Assembly: GCF_026013645.1 (NCBI RefSeq)
Contig: NZ_CP110224.1
Location: 3,658,001-3,722,000, forward strand
DNA: 64,000 bases
Source of the DNA: Virgibacillus natechei
GTDB lineage: Bacteria > Bacillota > Bacilli > Bacillales > Amphibacillaceae
Direction of reading: 5' to 3'
Numbering within the stretch: the stretch's first letter is position 1; the number at the start of each line of letters is the position of its first letter. Under the pieces are notes generated by a model. The model had not been told where the DNA came from. It worked only from the letters and a program-made list of their open reading frames with translations, and did no database searches. Below are positions 51,329 through 59,193 of this stretch, piece by piece. Both the position numbers and the translations under genes were made by a program.

Positions 51329-51739
51329 TCATCCTTCTGCCAGTCTAAGGTGGTTCTTTTGCCACTGTAACCACTGATAATCCCGGGTTTTTCTCGGTAG
51401 AAATTGACGAATGTCTTCCTCATGGTAGCCAATTTGTATTCTTTTTTCGTCCATAATAATTGGACTCTTCAATAACCCTGGGTGCTTATTAATTAACTGT
51501 AGTAATTGCTGTAGAGGAAGTGTATCCAGGTCTAAATTAAGATCCTTGTACGTATTGGATCTTGTCGCAATAATTTCATCTGTTCCATCCAGTGTCATAC
51601 GAAGGACATCATGAAGTTCATTAACGGTTAAAGGATTTTTTAAGATATGTCTCTCCACATAAGATATTCCGTGTTTTGTTAACCATTGCTTAGCTTTTCT
51701 AGTCGATGAACATGGTGCTCCATATACCATTACACTCAT
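51329..51739 (-). CDS. Spx/MgsR-like ArsC-family protein lacking the second redox cysteine
   Basis: A 136-residue protein of the Spx/MgsR (ArsC-like) family: VYGAPCSSTRKAKQWL at the N-terminus, RHILKNPLT, LLKSPIIMDEKRIQIGYHEEDIRQFLPRK near the C-terminus, where RxP-type RPII contacts lie. Spx senses thiol stress with Cys10-x-x-Cys13 and binds the RNA polymerase alpha subunit. Here Cys10 is present but position 13 is Thr, so the disulfide switch cannot form in the usual way. Its role as a polymerase-binding regulator remains plausible. Confidence 0.8.
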   Translation of the reverse strand: MSVMVYGAPCSSTRKAKQWLTKHGISYVERHILKNPLTVNELHDVLRMTLDGTDEIIATRSNTYKDLNLDLDTLPLQQLLQLINKHPGLLKSPIIMDEKRIQIGYHEEDIRQFLPRKTRDYQWLQWQKNHLRLAEG

Positions 51740-51808
51740 TTATCATACCCCACTATTAGTAAATTATTTTAAGGCAATCGTTGTTGATACCTTATTATTT
51801 CGTATTTC

Positions 51809-52435
51809 CTATTTCTGTTCAACTGGCTTGTATAGCCCATTTTTTAAAAGGTTCATTTCTTTCTGATAATTTTCCATCGCTTGTTCATCTGATAAATTTT
51901 TGGCGAATTTCTCTACAAAGTTACGGAAAATAACCGAGGTAATTATTTGCATGATATAGAATAACTCTTCTTCCTCTAAAATATTCAAATTCTGCTTATT
52001 AATTAGTTGGCTAATTTCCTTGCGTTGTTCGGTGGAGTCCGTGTCATTGAAGATTCTCGTGAATGCATCGTCAATTTTATCCGTCATATTTAACATGGCA
52101 TTTTTCATGAAGTTGAGGTCTTCCTCTGTTGTTGGTTCTTGCAGTGTTAATCGAAACATTTCCGTCATCGCATCAAATAAATCACCCTCATATTTTTTCA
52201 GGAGAAACACAAAATTTGCTCTGCGTGCCTTGGTTTGGGCATCTAATATATAGAAAAAAGCATCATCTTTATTCTCAAAGTACTGATAAAAACTTCCTCG
52301 TGGTATTCCTGCCAGATTCACAATATTGGTTATCGAAGCTTTATATAATGGCGCCCTTGAAAATTCCTGCTTGGCTGCATGTATCAATGTTAGTTTCTTA
52401 CTCTCAGGTAGGTTATAAAACGTTCGTTTAGGCAC
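51809..52435 (-). CDS. TetR/AcrR family transcriptional regulator
   Basis: A 208-residue repressor. Residues about 10-55 are the TetR helix-turn-helix: KLTLIHAAKQEFSRAPLYKA, SITNIVNLAGIPRGSFYQYF with the conserved GSFYQYFENKD. The C-terminal part is an all-helical ligand-binding domain of no recognised subclass. GGAGGAAAG precedes the ATG. Two identical-type palindromes in its promoter suggest autoregulation; no exporter or enzyme gene is next to it, so its other targets are elsewhere. Confidence 0.88.
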   Translation of the reverse strand: MPKRTFYNLPESKKLTLIHAAKQEFSRAPLYKASITNIVNLAGIPRGSFYQYFENKDDAFFYILDAQTKARRANFVFLLKKYEGDLFDAMTEMFRLTLQEPTTEEDLNFMKNAMLNMTDKIDDAFTRIFNDTDSTEQRKEISQLINKQNLNILEEEELFYIMQIITSVIFRNFVEKFAKNLSDEQAMENYQKEMNLLKNGLYKPVEQK

Positions 52436-52460
52436 TTTCTTTCCTCCGGTTCTTTAAAAG

Positions 52461-52473
52461 TGACACAATGTCA
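52461..52473. promoter_or_regulatory. Probable TetR operator, site 1
   Basis: TGACACAATGTCA, i.e. TGACA-N3-TGTCA, downstream of the TetR promoter and 26 bases before its start codon. Same half-sites and spacing as site 2. Confidence 0.65.
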
Positions 52474-52488
52474 TTGTTACTGTTTTTT

Positions 52489-52517
52489 ATTTTATATGAC
52501 AACGTGTCACATGTCAA
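52489..52517 (-). promoter_or_regulatory. Sigma-A promoter of the TetR gene
   Basis: On the minus strand TTGACA (52517-52512), 17 bases, then TAAAAT (52494-52489). Operator site 2 lies in the spacer. Confidence 0.75.
52497..52509. promoter_or_regulatory. Probable TetR operator, site 2
   Basis: TGACAACGTGTCA, TGACA-N3-TGTCA, inside the -35/-10 spacer of the TetR promoter; centre-to-centre distance to site 1 is 36 bases. Confidence 0.7.
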
Positions 52518-52687
52518 TCCACTTAGGCCTGTTGTTGCCATATGTTGAATTTTTGTCACTTTTAAATCGTTTTTTCGAATACGCGAGAGACCCCAACCTC
52601 AAGGATGTGAAGGCCGAGAACTCAGACTAGGATAGCTTCACCTATCTCTATTGTTCAACTGAATACAATTTTTTAAACAACAATTTA

Positions 52688-52872
52688 CTATTAGTGCGTG
52701 TTCAAAAGGAGGATAAATAGGACCGCGTCGGTTAAGTTCACCACGTCCTGGGAATGCGCGTAAATGCTCGCCCCACCGAAAACATTTGTGGCAACACCGA
52801 CACTAGCACGTTTTAGCAGAAGATCCCCTACGATGTGTCATTTTTACCGGACTTTTTGAACATCACCTATTA
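52688..52872. repeat. MITE-like element R1, copy 2, with 6-bp target duplication
   Basis: Element 52694-52866 flanked by CTATTA direct repeats (52688-52693 and 52867-52872). Inverted ends GTGTTCAAAAGG and CTTTTTGAACAT, the same ACCGCGTCGG and ACTAGCACG blocks as copy 1. Its central stem carries an extra insert, 52752-52787, which is the reverse complement of a module in repeat R3 copy B. Located upstream of the sirtuin gene. Confidence 0.78.
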
Positions 52873-52917
52873 TGGTATAATGAGAACAAGGGTTTCAGTG
52901 AGACCAAGGAGGAAATT

Positions 52918-53622
52918 ATGCTAAAAAAATGGTTGAATGAATCAAACTATACAGTCGTTTATACAGGAGCAGGCATGTCAACAGAAAGTGGATTGCCTGA
53001 CTTTCGATCTGCAGGTAATGGATTATGGAATAAAAAAGATCCAAGCAAAATAGCAAGCACGGATGCATTAAACCATAATGTCACGGAATTTATAGATTTT
53101 TATCGAGATAGAGTCCTTGGTGTGAAGGATTATAAGCCACATATTGGGCATGATATCTTGGCCAAATGGGAAAGAGAGGGGCTCATCCAGTCAATCATTA
53201 CTCAAAATGTAGATGGATTTCATCAGCGTGCAGGGAGTAACCAGGTTGCGGAGTTACACGGTACATTGCAAAATCTGCATTGTCAGTCATGTGGGAAAGT
53301 CTACAGCAGTGAAGAATATATCAACCGGGATTATTATTGCAGCTGTGGCGGTATATTGCGTCCATCTATTATCTTATTTGGCGAATCCTTACCAGAAGAC
53401 GCCTTTCAATTTGCGCACAAAGAATCTGTAAAAGCTGATTTATTTATCGTATTAGGTTCATCTTTAAGCGTAACACCAGCAAACCATTTCCCACTTATCG
53501 CAAAAGAAAATGGAGCAAAATTAGTAATTATCAATATGGAAGAAACCGATTTTGATATTTACGCAGATGAAGTGATAAACGACAAGGAAATTGGAAAAAT
53601 CTTAGAAGAACTAGACACGTGA
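52918..53622 (+). CDS. NAD-dependent protein deacylase (Sir2 family)
   Basis: A 234-residue sirtuin. VVYTGAGMSTESGLPDFRS binds NAD; TQNVDGFHQRAG and the catalytic His in ELHGTL follow; the zinc ribbon has four cysteines (LHCQSCGK and YYCSCGG); SILFGE-type strand PSIILFGESLPEDAF and VLGSSLSVTPANHF complete the fold. It removes acyl groups from lysines using NAD. AAGGAGG precedes the ATG. Repeat R1 copy 2 ends 46 bases upstream and may carry or separate its promoter. Confidence 0.92.
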   Translation: MLKKWLNESNYTVVYTGAGMSTESGLPDFRSAGNGLWNKKDPSKIASTDALNHNVTEFIDFYRDRVLGVKDYKPHIGHDILAKWEREGLIQSIITQNVDGFHQRAGSNQVAELHGTLQNLHCQSCGKVYSSEEYINRDYYCSCGGILRPSIILFGESLPEDAFQFAHKESVKADLFIVLGSSLSVTPANHFPLIAKENGAKLVIINMEETDFDIYADEVINDKEIGKILEELDT

Positions 53623-53657
53623 AAAAGCACCTGTCTCTTTTCTTCATTCCACTATTT

Positions 53658-53698
53658 AATAACGGGGTAGCTATTTAGCATTTAGCTTCCCCATTATT
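53658..53698 (-). terminator. Terminator of the CNNM transporter gene
   Basis: AATAATGGGGAAGCTA pairs with TAGCTACCCCGTTATT on the minus strand, overlapping the stop codon at 53694. Confidence 0.7.
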
Positions 53699-54917
53699 TC
53701 TTCACGATCTGAACCCGTTTTATCGTTCTTCCTTCGACTTCCAGAATCCTAAAATCCAGATCATACTTCTCCAGTATTTCACCCTCCTCAGGGAAGTGAT
53801 TTAACTCTTTTAACAGGTAACCATTTAAAACATCTTCCTCTTCCGGAATTTTTGTGAGAAAGATTGAATTTAATCGATGAAGCGGAATTTTCCCATCACA
53901 AATTATTTCTTTATCTGTGACTTTTTCCACGAGCGTATCATTTGCATGATCCATTTCGTCTTCAATTTCCAAGCCAATCATAGACTCGATTATATCCTCA
54001 TGTGTGAGTACGCCTTCCGTTCCACCGTACTCATCCAATACAACCGCCATATGCTTCTTCTCTTGAGTCATTTTCCGGAAAACCCACTCAATTGAATGAA
54101 ATTCATAGACAACCATCGGATCCATGTCACTAAAAGATTGAAGCGACTTTTCTGGTTTGATCGACCAGGACAGCAGGTATTTGGAATGAAAAATCCCAAC
54201 AAGTACATCCATATTTCCTTTATAAATTGGGTACCTTGTGTACGGATTCTGAATGGCTATATTTCTCGCCTCTTCATAATCAGCTGTATGCGGAAGGGCT
54301 ACCAATTCGACCCGTGGTGTTTTCATTACATCTTTCACATCTAAATTATAAAAATCAAGTACGCCTTTAATATGATAGGATTCTTCCCGTTTAAAAACCC
54401 CTTCTGTTCTGGCTACCTCAACCATGGACCGTATTTCCGCTTTAGACACAGAAGCATTGTTCTCCTGCCCCTTGGAGAGCAGACGAATGATAAACCCTGT
54501 CATCCCGTTAAGTAAAAGCGTCAGCGGCTTTAAGATAAACATGACACCCCGAATAACAGGGTGAACAAGAAAGGAGATGCGTTCAGGAAATGCAGCAGCT
54601 ACTGACTTTGGAATTACTTCGGAGAAGATGATAATCGCTACTGTCAAAATGGCTGAAGCAAGTGCCACATTAAATCCATATTCAACTGCTAGCATCGTAA
54701 CAAGTGTTGGCAGCACGATGTTGGAGACATTGTTACTGATTAATATAGCAGTAATAAACTCCTCCGGCTTAGACACCACTTTTAATAGCTTCCCGGCTTT
54801 TTTATCTTGATTGTCAGCTCTTGTTTGAAGCTTCATTTTGTTCGTTGCCGTTAATGCTGTTTCACTGCCTGAAAAGAAAAATGAGACGAATAGTAATAGG
54901 ATGATCGCTATGATCAC
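53694..54917 (-). CDS. CNNM/CorC-type hemolysin family membrane protein (possible Mg2+ exporter)
   Basis: A 407-residue protein: DUF21/CNNM membrane domain (residues 1-165) beginning FFSGSETALTATNKMKL, with SNNVSNIVLPTLVTM and IFSEVIPKSVAAAFPE, the ion-site segments; a CBS pair (about 190-320) with VMKTPRVELVAL and AVVLDEYGGTEGVLT; and a C-terminal CorC/HlyC domain (about 330-405). Members such as B. subtilis MpfA export magnesium. GTG start at 54917 with AAGGAGG 9 bases upstream. Monocistronic. Confidence 0.87.
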   Translation of the reverse strand: MIIAIILLLFVSFFFSGSETALTATNKMKLQTRADNQDKKAGKLLKVVSKPEEFITAILISNNVSNIVLPTLVTMLAVEYGFNVALASAILTVAIIIFSEVIPKSVAAAFPERISFLVHPVIRGVMFILKPLTLLLNGMTGFIIRLLSKGQENNASVSKAEIRSMVEVARTEGVFKREESYHIKGVLDFYNLDVKDVMKTPRVELVALPHTADYEEARNIAIQNPYTRYPIYKGNMDVLVGIFHSKYLLSWSIKPEKSLQSFSDMDPMVVYEFHSIEWVFRKMTQEKKHMAVVLDEYGGTEGVLTHEDIIESMIGLEIEDEMDHANDTLVEKVTDKEIICDGKIPLHRLNSIFLTKIPEEEDVLNGYLLKELNHFPEEGEILEKYDLDFRILEVEGRTIKRVQIVKK

Positions 54918-55003
54918 GAGCGTGTTCCTCCTTGAATATTTAACCTAAACTCCTTTTAGTTTATACATAACTTCAATATTAATGAGTTTTTTAGAAAAAT
55001 TGG

Positions 55004-55031
55004 AGGGACAGGGGGACAGGTTCATTGTCCC
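55004..55031. repeat. REP-like palindrome R6, copy 8
   Basis: GGGACAGGGGGACAGGTTC then ATTGTCCC, matching copies 1 and 2; outside the RAYT neighbourhood, between the CNNM gene and arsC. Confidence 0.6.
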
Positions 55032-55064
55032 AGCGCGAGCCGGCATGTTGGACAAGGGGGCCCA

Positions 55065-55484
55065 CTATTCACCCGTTTCCGCAAAGCTTTTTATCCGCTC
55101 GCCGATTTCATCACGCACTCGCTGGAATACTTGCCATTTTTCCACATCTGTTCCTTCAGCTCTGGCCGGATCCTCAAATCCCCAATGCTCTCGCTTTACT
55201 TGAGGAGGCGTCACCGGACATTTATCAGCTGCATCAGCACAAAGCGTGACAGCTAAAGTAGCGTTATTTAAAACTTCTGCATCAATCGTTTCTGATTTTT
55301 GACCCGAAATATCGATGCCCGCTTCACGCATCACTTTCACCGCATTAGGGTTTAAGCCATGCGCTTCAATACCTGCACTTCTAACATCCCAGTCCTCACC
55401 TAGATACTCTTTCGCCCAACCTTCAGCCATTTGACTTCTGCAGGAATTACCAGTACATAAGAAATAGATTGTTTTTTTAGCCAT
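55065..55484 (-). CDS. arsC: Arsenate reductase, thioredoxin-coupled
   Basis: A 139-residue low-molecular-weight-phosphatase-fold enzyme that reduces arsenate to arsenite. The P-loop CTGNSCR (Cys10-Arg16) binds arsenate; Cys82 and Cys89 in [11 protein letters not shown] form the disulfide relay resolved by thioredoxin. The same three cysteines at the same positions are known in S. aureus pI258 and B. subtilis ArsC. The CDS is separated from arsB by 380 bases occupied by repeat R3, so it may need its own promoter. Confidence 0.95.
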   Translation of the reverse strand: MAKKTIYFLCTGNSCRSQMAEGWAKEYLGEDWDVRSAGIEAHGLNPNAVKVMREAGIDISGQKSETIDAEVLNNATLAVTLCADAADKCPVTPPQVKREHWGFEDPARAEGTDVEKWQVFQRVRDEIGERIKSFAETGE

Positions 55485-55548
55485 TATTACATTCTCCTTT
55501 TTTATGTAGTCTGTTTTCGTTTTGACACAAAATCTATGTGACGTTACT

Positions 55549-55573
55549 TACCGCTACGGAAATACACTACGCT
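55549..55573 (-). repeat. Solo end of repeat R3-related element
   Basis: TACCGCTACGGAAATACACTA followed by CGC, the reverse complement of the right end of copy C (49886-49912). A fragment without the rest of the element. Confidence 0.5.
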
Positions 55574-55622
55574 GATATGAACATTGCAATATACTTCATT
55601 TTATCACATAATAGTCATGCAC

Positions 55623-55864
55623 TTTATGATGGTTGATTGGAGCGGAGAACAGTCGACTCCTGCGGGAACAATGTTTTTCGGTGGGGCGAGCATTTACGCG
55701 CAGCCCCAGCACGTGTCTGAAGACCCCGCAGCGGTGGTCTTCCGCGAGGAGGCTGAAGCCGTGCCCGCGGAAAGCGACTGTACGCAGCGAAAATCAACCT
55801 GGCAGGTACATCGCAGTTTATATCAATTCCGAATTTAAAAGCAACAATACTTATGAAAAGAGCC
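55623..55864 (+). repeat. Large dispersed repeat R3, copy B, inside the ars operon
   Basis: TTTATGATGGTTGATTGGAG at the left, GACTCCTGCGGGAACA, AGCACGTGTCTGAAGACCCC, GAGGAGGCTGAAGCCGTGCC, CGCGGAAAGCGACTG, and the GCAACAATACTTATG tail, which stops at the arsB stop codon. Compared with copy A it has a module (about 55672-55710) also seen, inverted, in repeat R1 copy 2. Confidence 0.75.
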
Positions 55865-57169
55865 TTACGTAAATAATAAGGTCAGATACAATCCCAAGAG
55901 TGTGAAAAGCAGGATTGGTACTGTTACAATAATACCTGTTTTAAAATACGTCCCCCACGAAATTTTAACCCCTTTTTGTGATAAAACATGGAGCCATACT
56001 AAGGTGGCCAAGGAACCGATCGGGGTTATTTTCGGCCCTAAATCTGAACCAACCACATTCGCATAGACAAGCGCTTCGCGAATAACACCGGACGTATCCG
56101 TTTCTGCGATCGCCAAGGCATCAATCATAACCGTTGGCATATTATTCATAATGGATGAGAGAAACGCTGCAATAAAGCCCATCACAAACGTAGCAATAAA
56201 TAAGCCCTGTTCAGCTGCTGCCTGGATAACAGTAGCTAACGCATCTGTAAGCCCGGCATTTCCCAGTCCGTATACCACCACATACATCCCGATCGAGAAA
56301 AAAACGATATCCCATGGTGCTCCTTTAATAACCGCTTTGGTATCAACGGCCTTACTCTTTCTGGCCATCATTACAAAGAATATCGCTACAATACCTGCCA
56401 CGATTGAAACTGGGACTTGGATGAATTCACTTAAAAAATAGCCAACAAGCAATACACCAAGCACATACCAGGAAAGACGGAACATTTTTGGATCCTTAAT
56501 GGCTTCTTTCGGTTCACTTAACTTCGATAGATCATATGTTTTCGGGATACTTTTTCGAAAATAAAGGAATAATACGAGAATCGTTGCCGTCAATGAAAAG
56601 AGATTCGGGATCATCATTCGTGATGCATATTCCACAAACCCGATATCAAAAAAGTCTGCTGATACAATATTAACAAGGTTACTCACCACAAACGGCAAGG
56701 ACGTAGTATCTGCTATAAATCCACTTGCCATGATAAACGGAAAGATCATCTTCTCACTAAAGTTCAAATTACGAACCATTGCAAGAACAATCGGTGTAAG
56801 GATCAATGCCGCTCCATCATTTGCGAAAAGCGCAGCCACAACAGCACCTAAAAGACTAATATAGACGAACATTTTTATTCCATTTCCATTTGCAATCCTC
56901 GCCATATGAAGCGCTGCCCATTCAAATAATCCAATTTCATCCAATATTAAGGAGATAAGGATAATAGCTACAAAGGCTAAAGTTGCGTTCCAAACAATTC
57001 CGGTTACTTCGATGACATCATTAAATCCCACCACACCTACGAGTAAGGCGATAACAGCACCGCCAATTGCGGACCAGCCGATTGATAACCCTCTCGGTTG
57101 CCAAATAACGAGAATTAGTGTTACTAAGAAAATAAAAACTGCTAGTACTACTGATAAAGACAAAACCAT
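55865..57169 (-). CDS. arsB: Arsenite efflux permease
   Basis: A 434-residue membrane protein with about 12 helices, standard for ArsB. Recognisable segments: [58 protein letters not shown] and [20 protein letters not shown], the conserved half-motifs of the ArsB/ion-transporter superfamily. It extrudes arsenite (and antimonite) with the proton gradient. Second gene after arsR, 11 bases downstream, with GGGGGTAA before the ATG. Confidence 0.93.
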   Translation of the reverse strand: MVLSLSVVLAVFIFLVTLILVIWQPRGLSIGWSAIGGAVIALLVGVVGFNDVIEVTGIVWNATLAFVAIILISLILDEIGLFEWAALHMARIANGNGIKMFVYISLLGAVVAALFANDGAALILTPIVLAMVRNLNFSEKMIFPFIMASGFIADTTSLPFVVSNLVNIVSADFFDIGFVEYASRMMIPNLFSLTATILVLFLYFRKSIPKTYDLSKLSEPKEAIKDPKMFRLSWYVLGVLLVGYFLSEFIQVPVSIVAGIVAIFFVMMARKSKAVDTKAVIKGAPWDIVFFSIGMYVVVYGLGNAGLTDALATVIQAAAEQGLFIATFVMGFIAAFLSSIMNNMPTVMIDALAIAETDTSGVIREALVYANVVGSDLGPKITPIGSLATLVWLHVLSQKGVKISWGTYFKTGIIVTVPILLFTLLGLYLTLLFT

Positions 57170-57180
57170 TTACCCCCAAT

Positions 57181-57525
57181 TTAACAACAAGAAATCCGTG
57201 TCCCCTGTTCATCCAGTTCTTTTAATTTAAATGTCTGATCCGGCAGTTGCTGAAGTAGCGCTTGAACAAACGGATAAGATGCATGATTTGTATTGATCGA
57301 GTAAAAGATCCATCGTCCTCTCCTATCTTCTATAACCAATCCGATATCTTTCAATTTACGGAGATGTTGACTGATGGAAGGTTGACTCATTTTAAAAATA
57401 TCCACAAATTCGCAAACACAGCACTCCTGAATCGTAAGTATTTTCATCATGGTTAAGCGCGTTTTATCTCCTAATAACTTCAAAATAGTAGCCGCCTGAT
57501 CCATTTCAATTTCTGTTTTTAACAT
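57181..57525 (-). CDS. arsR: ArsR-family arsenic-responsive repressor
   Basis: A 114-residue winged-helix repressor. LLGDKTRLTMMKIL precedes the metal site: ECCVCEFVDIF contains the CxC of the arsenite-binding ELCVCDL-type motif; MSQPSISQHLRKLKDIGLV is the recognition helix. The C-terminal SCC adds two more cysteines. ATG at 57525 follows TGGAGGTG; upstream in-frame starts lack such a site. It represses the ars operon through the palindrome that overlaps its promoter and is released by arsenite. Confidence 0.92.
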   Translation of the reverse strand: MLKTEIEMDQAATILKLLGDKTRLTMMKILTIQECCVCEFVDIFKMSQPSISQHLRKLKDIGLVIEDRRGRWIFYSINTNHASYPFVQALLQQLPDQTFKLKELDEQGTRISCC

Positions 57526-57553
57526 GATGAACACCTCCATTTTTTCTTTTATA

Positions 57554-57582
57554 ACCATATAAGAATATGCTTATATGTTCAA
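57554..57582 (-). promoter_or_regulatory. ars operon promoter
   Basis: Minus strand TTGAAC (57582-57577), 17 bases, TATGGT (57559-57554). The operator occupies the spacer and touches both boxes. Confidence 0.65.
57556..57577. promoter_or_regulatory. ArsR operator
   Basis: A 22-bp perfect inverted repeat with arms CATATAAG and CTTATATG around AATATG (itself nearly palindromic), as in ArsR/SmtB operators, overlapping the ars promoter. Confidence 0.75.
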
Positions 57583-57589
57583 GAGAAAA

Positions 57590-57604
57590 GGGACAGTGTC
57601 CCTG
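57590..57604. repeat. REP-like palindrome R6, copy 9 (short)
   Basis: GGGACAGTGTCCCTG, a minimal form lacking most of the loop, upstream of arsR. With copy 8 it brackets the ars operon. Confidence 0.45.
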
Positions 57605-57693
57605 CCCCGCGAAATGGGTTTTGCTTCCTCGTATAGTTGCTAAGCCATAGCGAAAAATAAGATATATCCTTTTACAAAGGGGGATTATATCTT

Positions 57694-57897
57694 ATGGACA
57701 AACAAAAAGCAGAGGAAATACTGGATTCCTATGTAATGATCAACGTTAATTACCATGGTATACCCGTATATATACAAGCATTAAATGCCGACGATGAAAC
57801 AGCAACTGTTTTTCCGCTTGATGAAATGGATCATGAACAGGTAGTGGATTTGAATGGGCTAAGAGAAGTGGAACTAGGGAATGTAAATAAGGAATAA
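57694..57897 (+). CDS. sspH: H-type small acid-soluble spore protein
   Basis: A 67-residue acidic protein matching the SspH family: N-terminal KAEEILDSYVMINVNYHGIP, PVYIQALNADDETATVFPLD, and a C-terminal VVDLNGLREVE. Type H proteins are minor spore-coreproteins made in the forespore of spore-formers; role unknown. AAAGGGGG lies 12 bases before the ATG. Forespore-specific expression is expected from the family, but no sigma-G promoter could be assigned with confidence. Confidence 0.85.
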   Translation: MDKQKAEEILDSYVMINVNYHGIPVYIQALNADDETATVFPLDEMDHEQVVDLNGLREVELGNVNKE

Positions 57898-57925
57898 ATG
57901 AACAGATAAGCTCGATAAAACATTT

Positions 57926-57957
57926 AACCCAACCGATACATTCGGTTGGGTTTCTCT
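57926..57957. terminator. Terminator after sspH
   Basis: AACCCAACCGA / TCGGTTGGGTT 11-bp stem with TTTCTCTTCT after it, between sspH and the convergent coiled-coil gene. Confidence 0.8.
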
Positions 57958-57958
57958 T

Positions 57959-58675
57959 CTAGTCGGAATCCTTTTCCTGCTTCCGGTTCGTCATAAAAAA
58001 TGTCATGGGCTGATCCGATCCACTCATTAATTGGTTCACATAAGAAGAGGTGAGGTGATAACCATCCTCCATTTTTTCTGCCAAAAAATTGGTTCGCTCG
58101 AAAAGAATGGAGCGAAAGTGATCAAGCTGCCGCACGACTTTCTCCATTAACGCTTCCTGGTTTTCCAGTCGGCTTAACACTTCTTCATTGCTATTCTCCT
58201 GATTCGAAATTTCTTCGACCATCTGTTTTTGCAGGGCGGTCTGTTCATCCATTTTCACAGATAACTGCTCGTTTGACAGCCCATACGTTTCCAGTTGGTT
58301 TTCAACTGCTTGCTGTGATTGCCTCATCCTGTTAATTTGCTCCATGAATTCCTGTTCGGACACATTTTCATTTTCTAATTTTTGTAGCCGCTCCAACACC
58401 TGACCTTCCAACTTTTCCTGCTGCAAATTCATTTCCTTCAGTTCATTTAAACGGCCACCCACTTCCTGCCATCTACCCGTCTGCACGATTCCTTGCTGTT
58501 CCTGCAGATTTTTCAATCCATGGAACGAGCGATGTAGTGCTTGATTTACTTTTTGCTGCTCCTCAATCATTTCAGCCATATGGTTTCGTATGAAAATACC
58601 CTGATTTGGTTCATTAATCACGGTATTATTTTTAAAGATATCCGTATGATTATCCTGATTGATATACAATCCCAT
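57959..58675 (-). CDS. Hypothetical coiled-coil protein
   Basis: A 238-residue, glutamine- and glutamate-rich protein. From about residue 40 to 195 it is almost continuous heptad-like sequence without proline: NLQEQQGIVQTGRWQEVGGR, LNLQQEKLEGQVLERLQKLE, EVLSRLENQEALMEKVVRQL. A short polar N-terminus and a basic QEKDSD end flank it. No membrane segment or signal peptide. I do not recognise a family; it may be a structural or scaffold protein, perhaps sporulation-linked given its neighbour sspH. Confidence 0.6.
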   Translation of the reverse strand: MGLYINQDNHTDIFKNNTVINEPNQGIFIRNHMAEMIEEQQKVNQALHRSFHGLKNLQEQQGIVQTGRWQEVGGRLNELKEMNLQQEKLEGQVLERLQKLENENVSEQEFMEQINRMRQSQQAVENQLETYGLSNEQLSVKMDEQTALQKQMVEEISNQENSNEEVLSRLENQEALMEKVVRQLDHFRSILFERTNFLAEKMEDGYHLTSSYVNQLMSGSDQPMTFFMTNRKQEKDSD

Positions 58676-58785
58676 TTGATATTACACCCCTTACCTACAT
58701 TACTGCTACTATCCTATGCAATTTTTTAGGTATGCGGGACAATTGCACAGATGAATTGGTTTAAGGTATCTGTAAAATTTTCTAG

Positions 58786-58814
58786 TTGCACAATTCTTTT
58801 CATGTGTATATAAT
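58786..58814 (+). promoter_or_regulatory. Sigma-A promoter of the YtrA-type operon
   Basis: TTGCAC, exactly 17 bases, TATAAT, 38 bases before the GTG at 58852. The -10 box is the left end of the operator palindrome. Confidence 0.8.
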
Positions 58815-58839
58815 GTGCATATAGTATATATACATTATA
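58809..58839. promoter_or_regulatory. Probable GntR/YtrA operator
   Basis: Arms TATAATGT and ACATTATA around a 15-base centre that includes GTATATATAC. It overlaps the -10 box and the expected transcription start, so a bound repressor would block initiation. Confidence 0.65.
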
Positions 58840-58851
58840 TAAAAAGGGCGG

Positions 58852-59166
58852 GTGAGCAGTACGCAAATGTCAGACACTAAAAAAACACCTAAGCTAGCAA
58901 GACGCTGGATCATCACTATTGGTATATTTCTTATCGTCCAATTAATCTTTTTCGTCGTTGATGGCACTTTTCTGGAGCCAAACATTAACGATAGCGGCAA
59001 CTTAGGCGCCAGGCTGGGAAGATGGATTTTGGACTCTAGGCTCTTTACAGAATGGATTACCCCTTACGCTTATCCATTTTTTAATTTGTGCGTGACAATT
59101 CACGTCATTGCTATACTAATTCAAGCCGTACAGGACATTTTTTTTAGAATGTTTTCTAAAAAATAG
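58852..59166 (+). CDS. YfzA-like membrane protein
   Basis: About 104 residues with two hydrophobic helices (about 19-38 and 72-94) joined by a loop containing LEPNINDSGNLGARLGRWIL and FTEWITPYAYPFFNL. This is the layout and loop pattern of the YfzA family of small Bacillus membrane proteins of unknown function. The GTG start at 58852 abuts the AAGGGCGG site; an ATG five codons later (58867) is an alternative. First gene of the repressor/ABC operon. Confidence 0.68.
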   Translation: MSSTQMSDTKKTPKLARRWIITIGIFLIVQLIFFVVDGTFLEPNINDSGNLGARLGRWILDSRLFTEWITPYAYPFFNLCVTIHVIAILIQAVQDIFFRMFSKK

Positions 59167-59193
59167 ACAAAAAAATAAAGAAGAGGGATTGGT

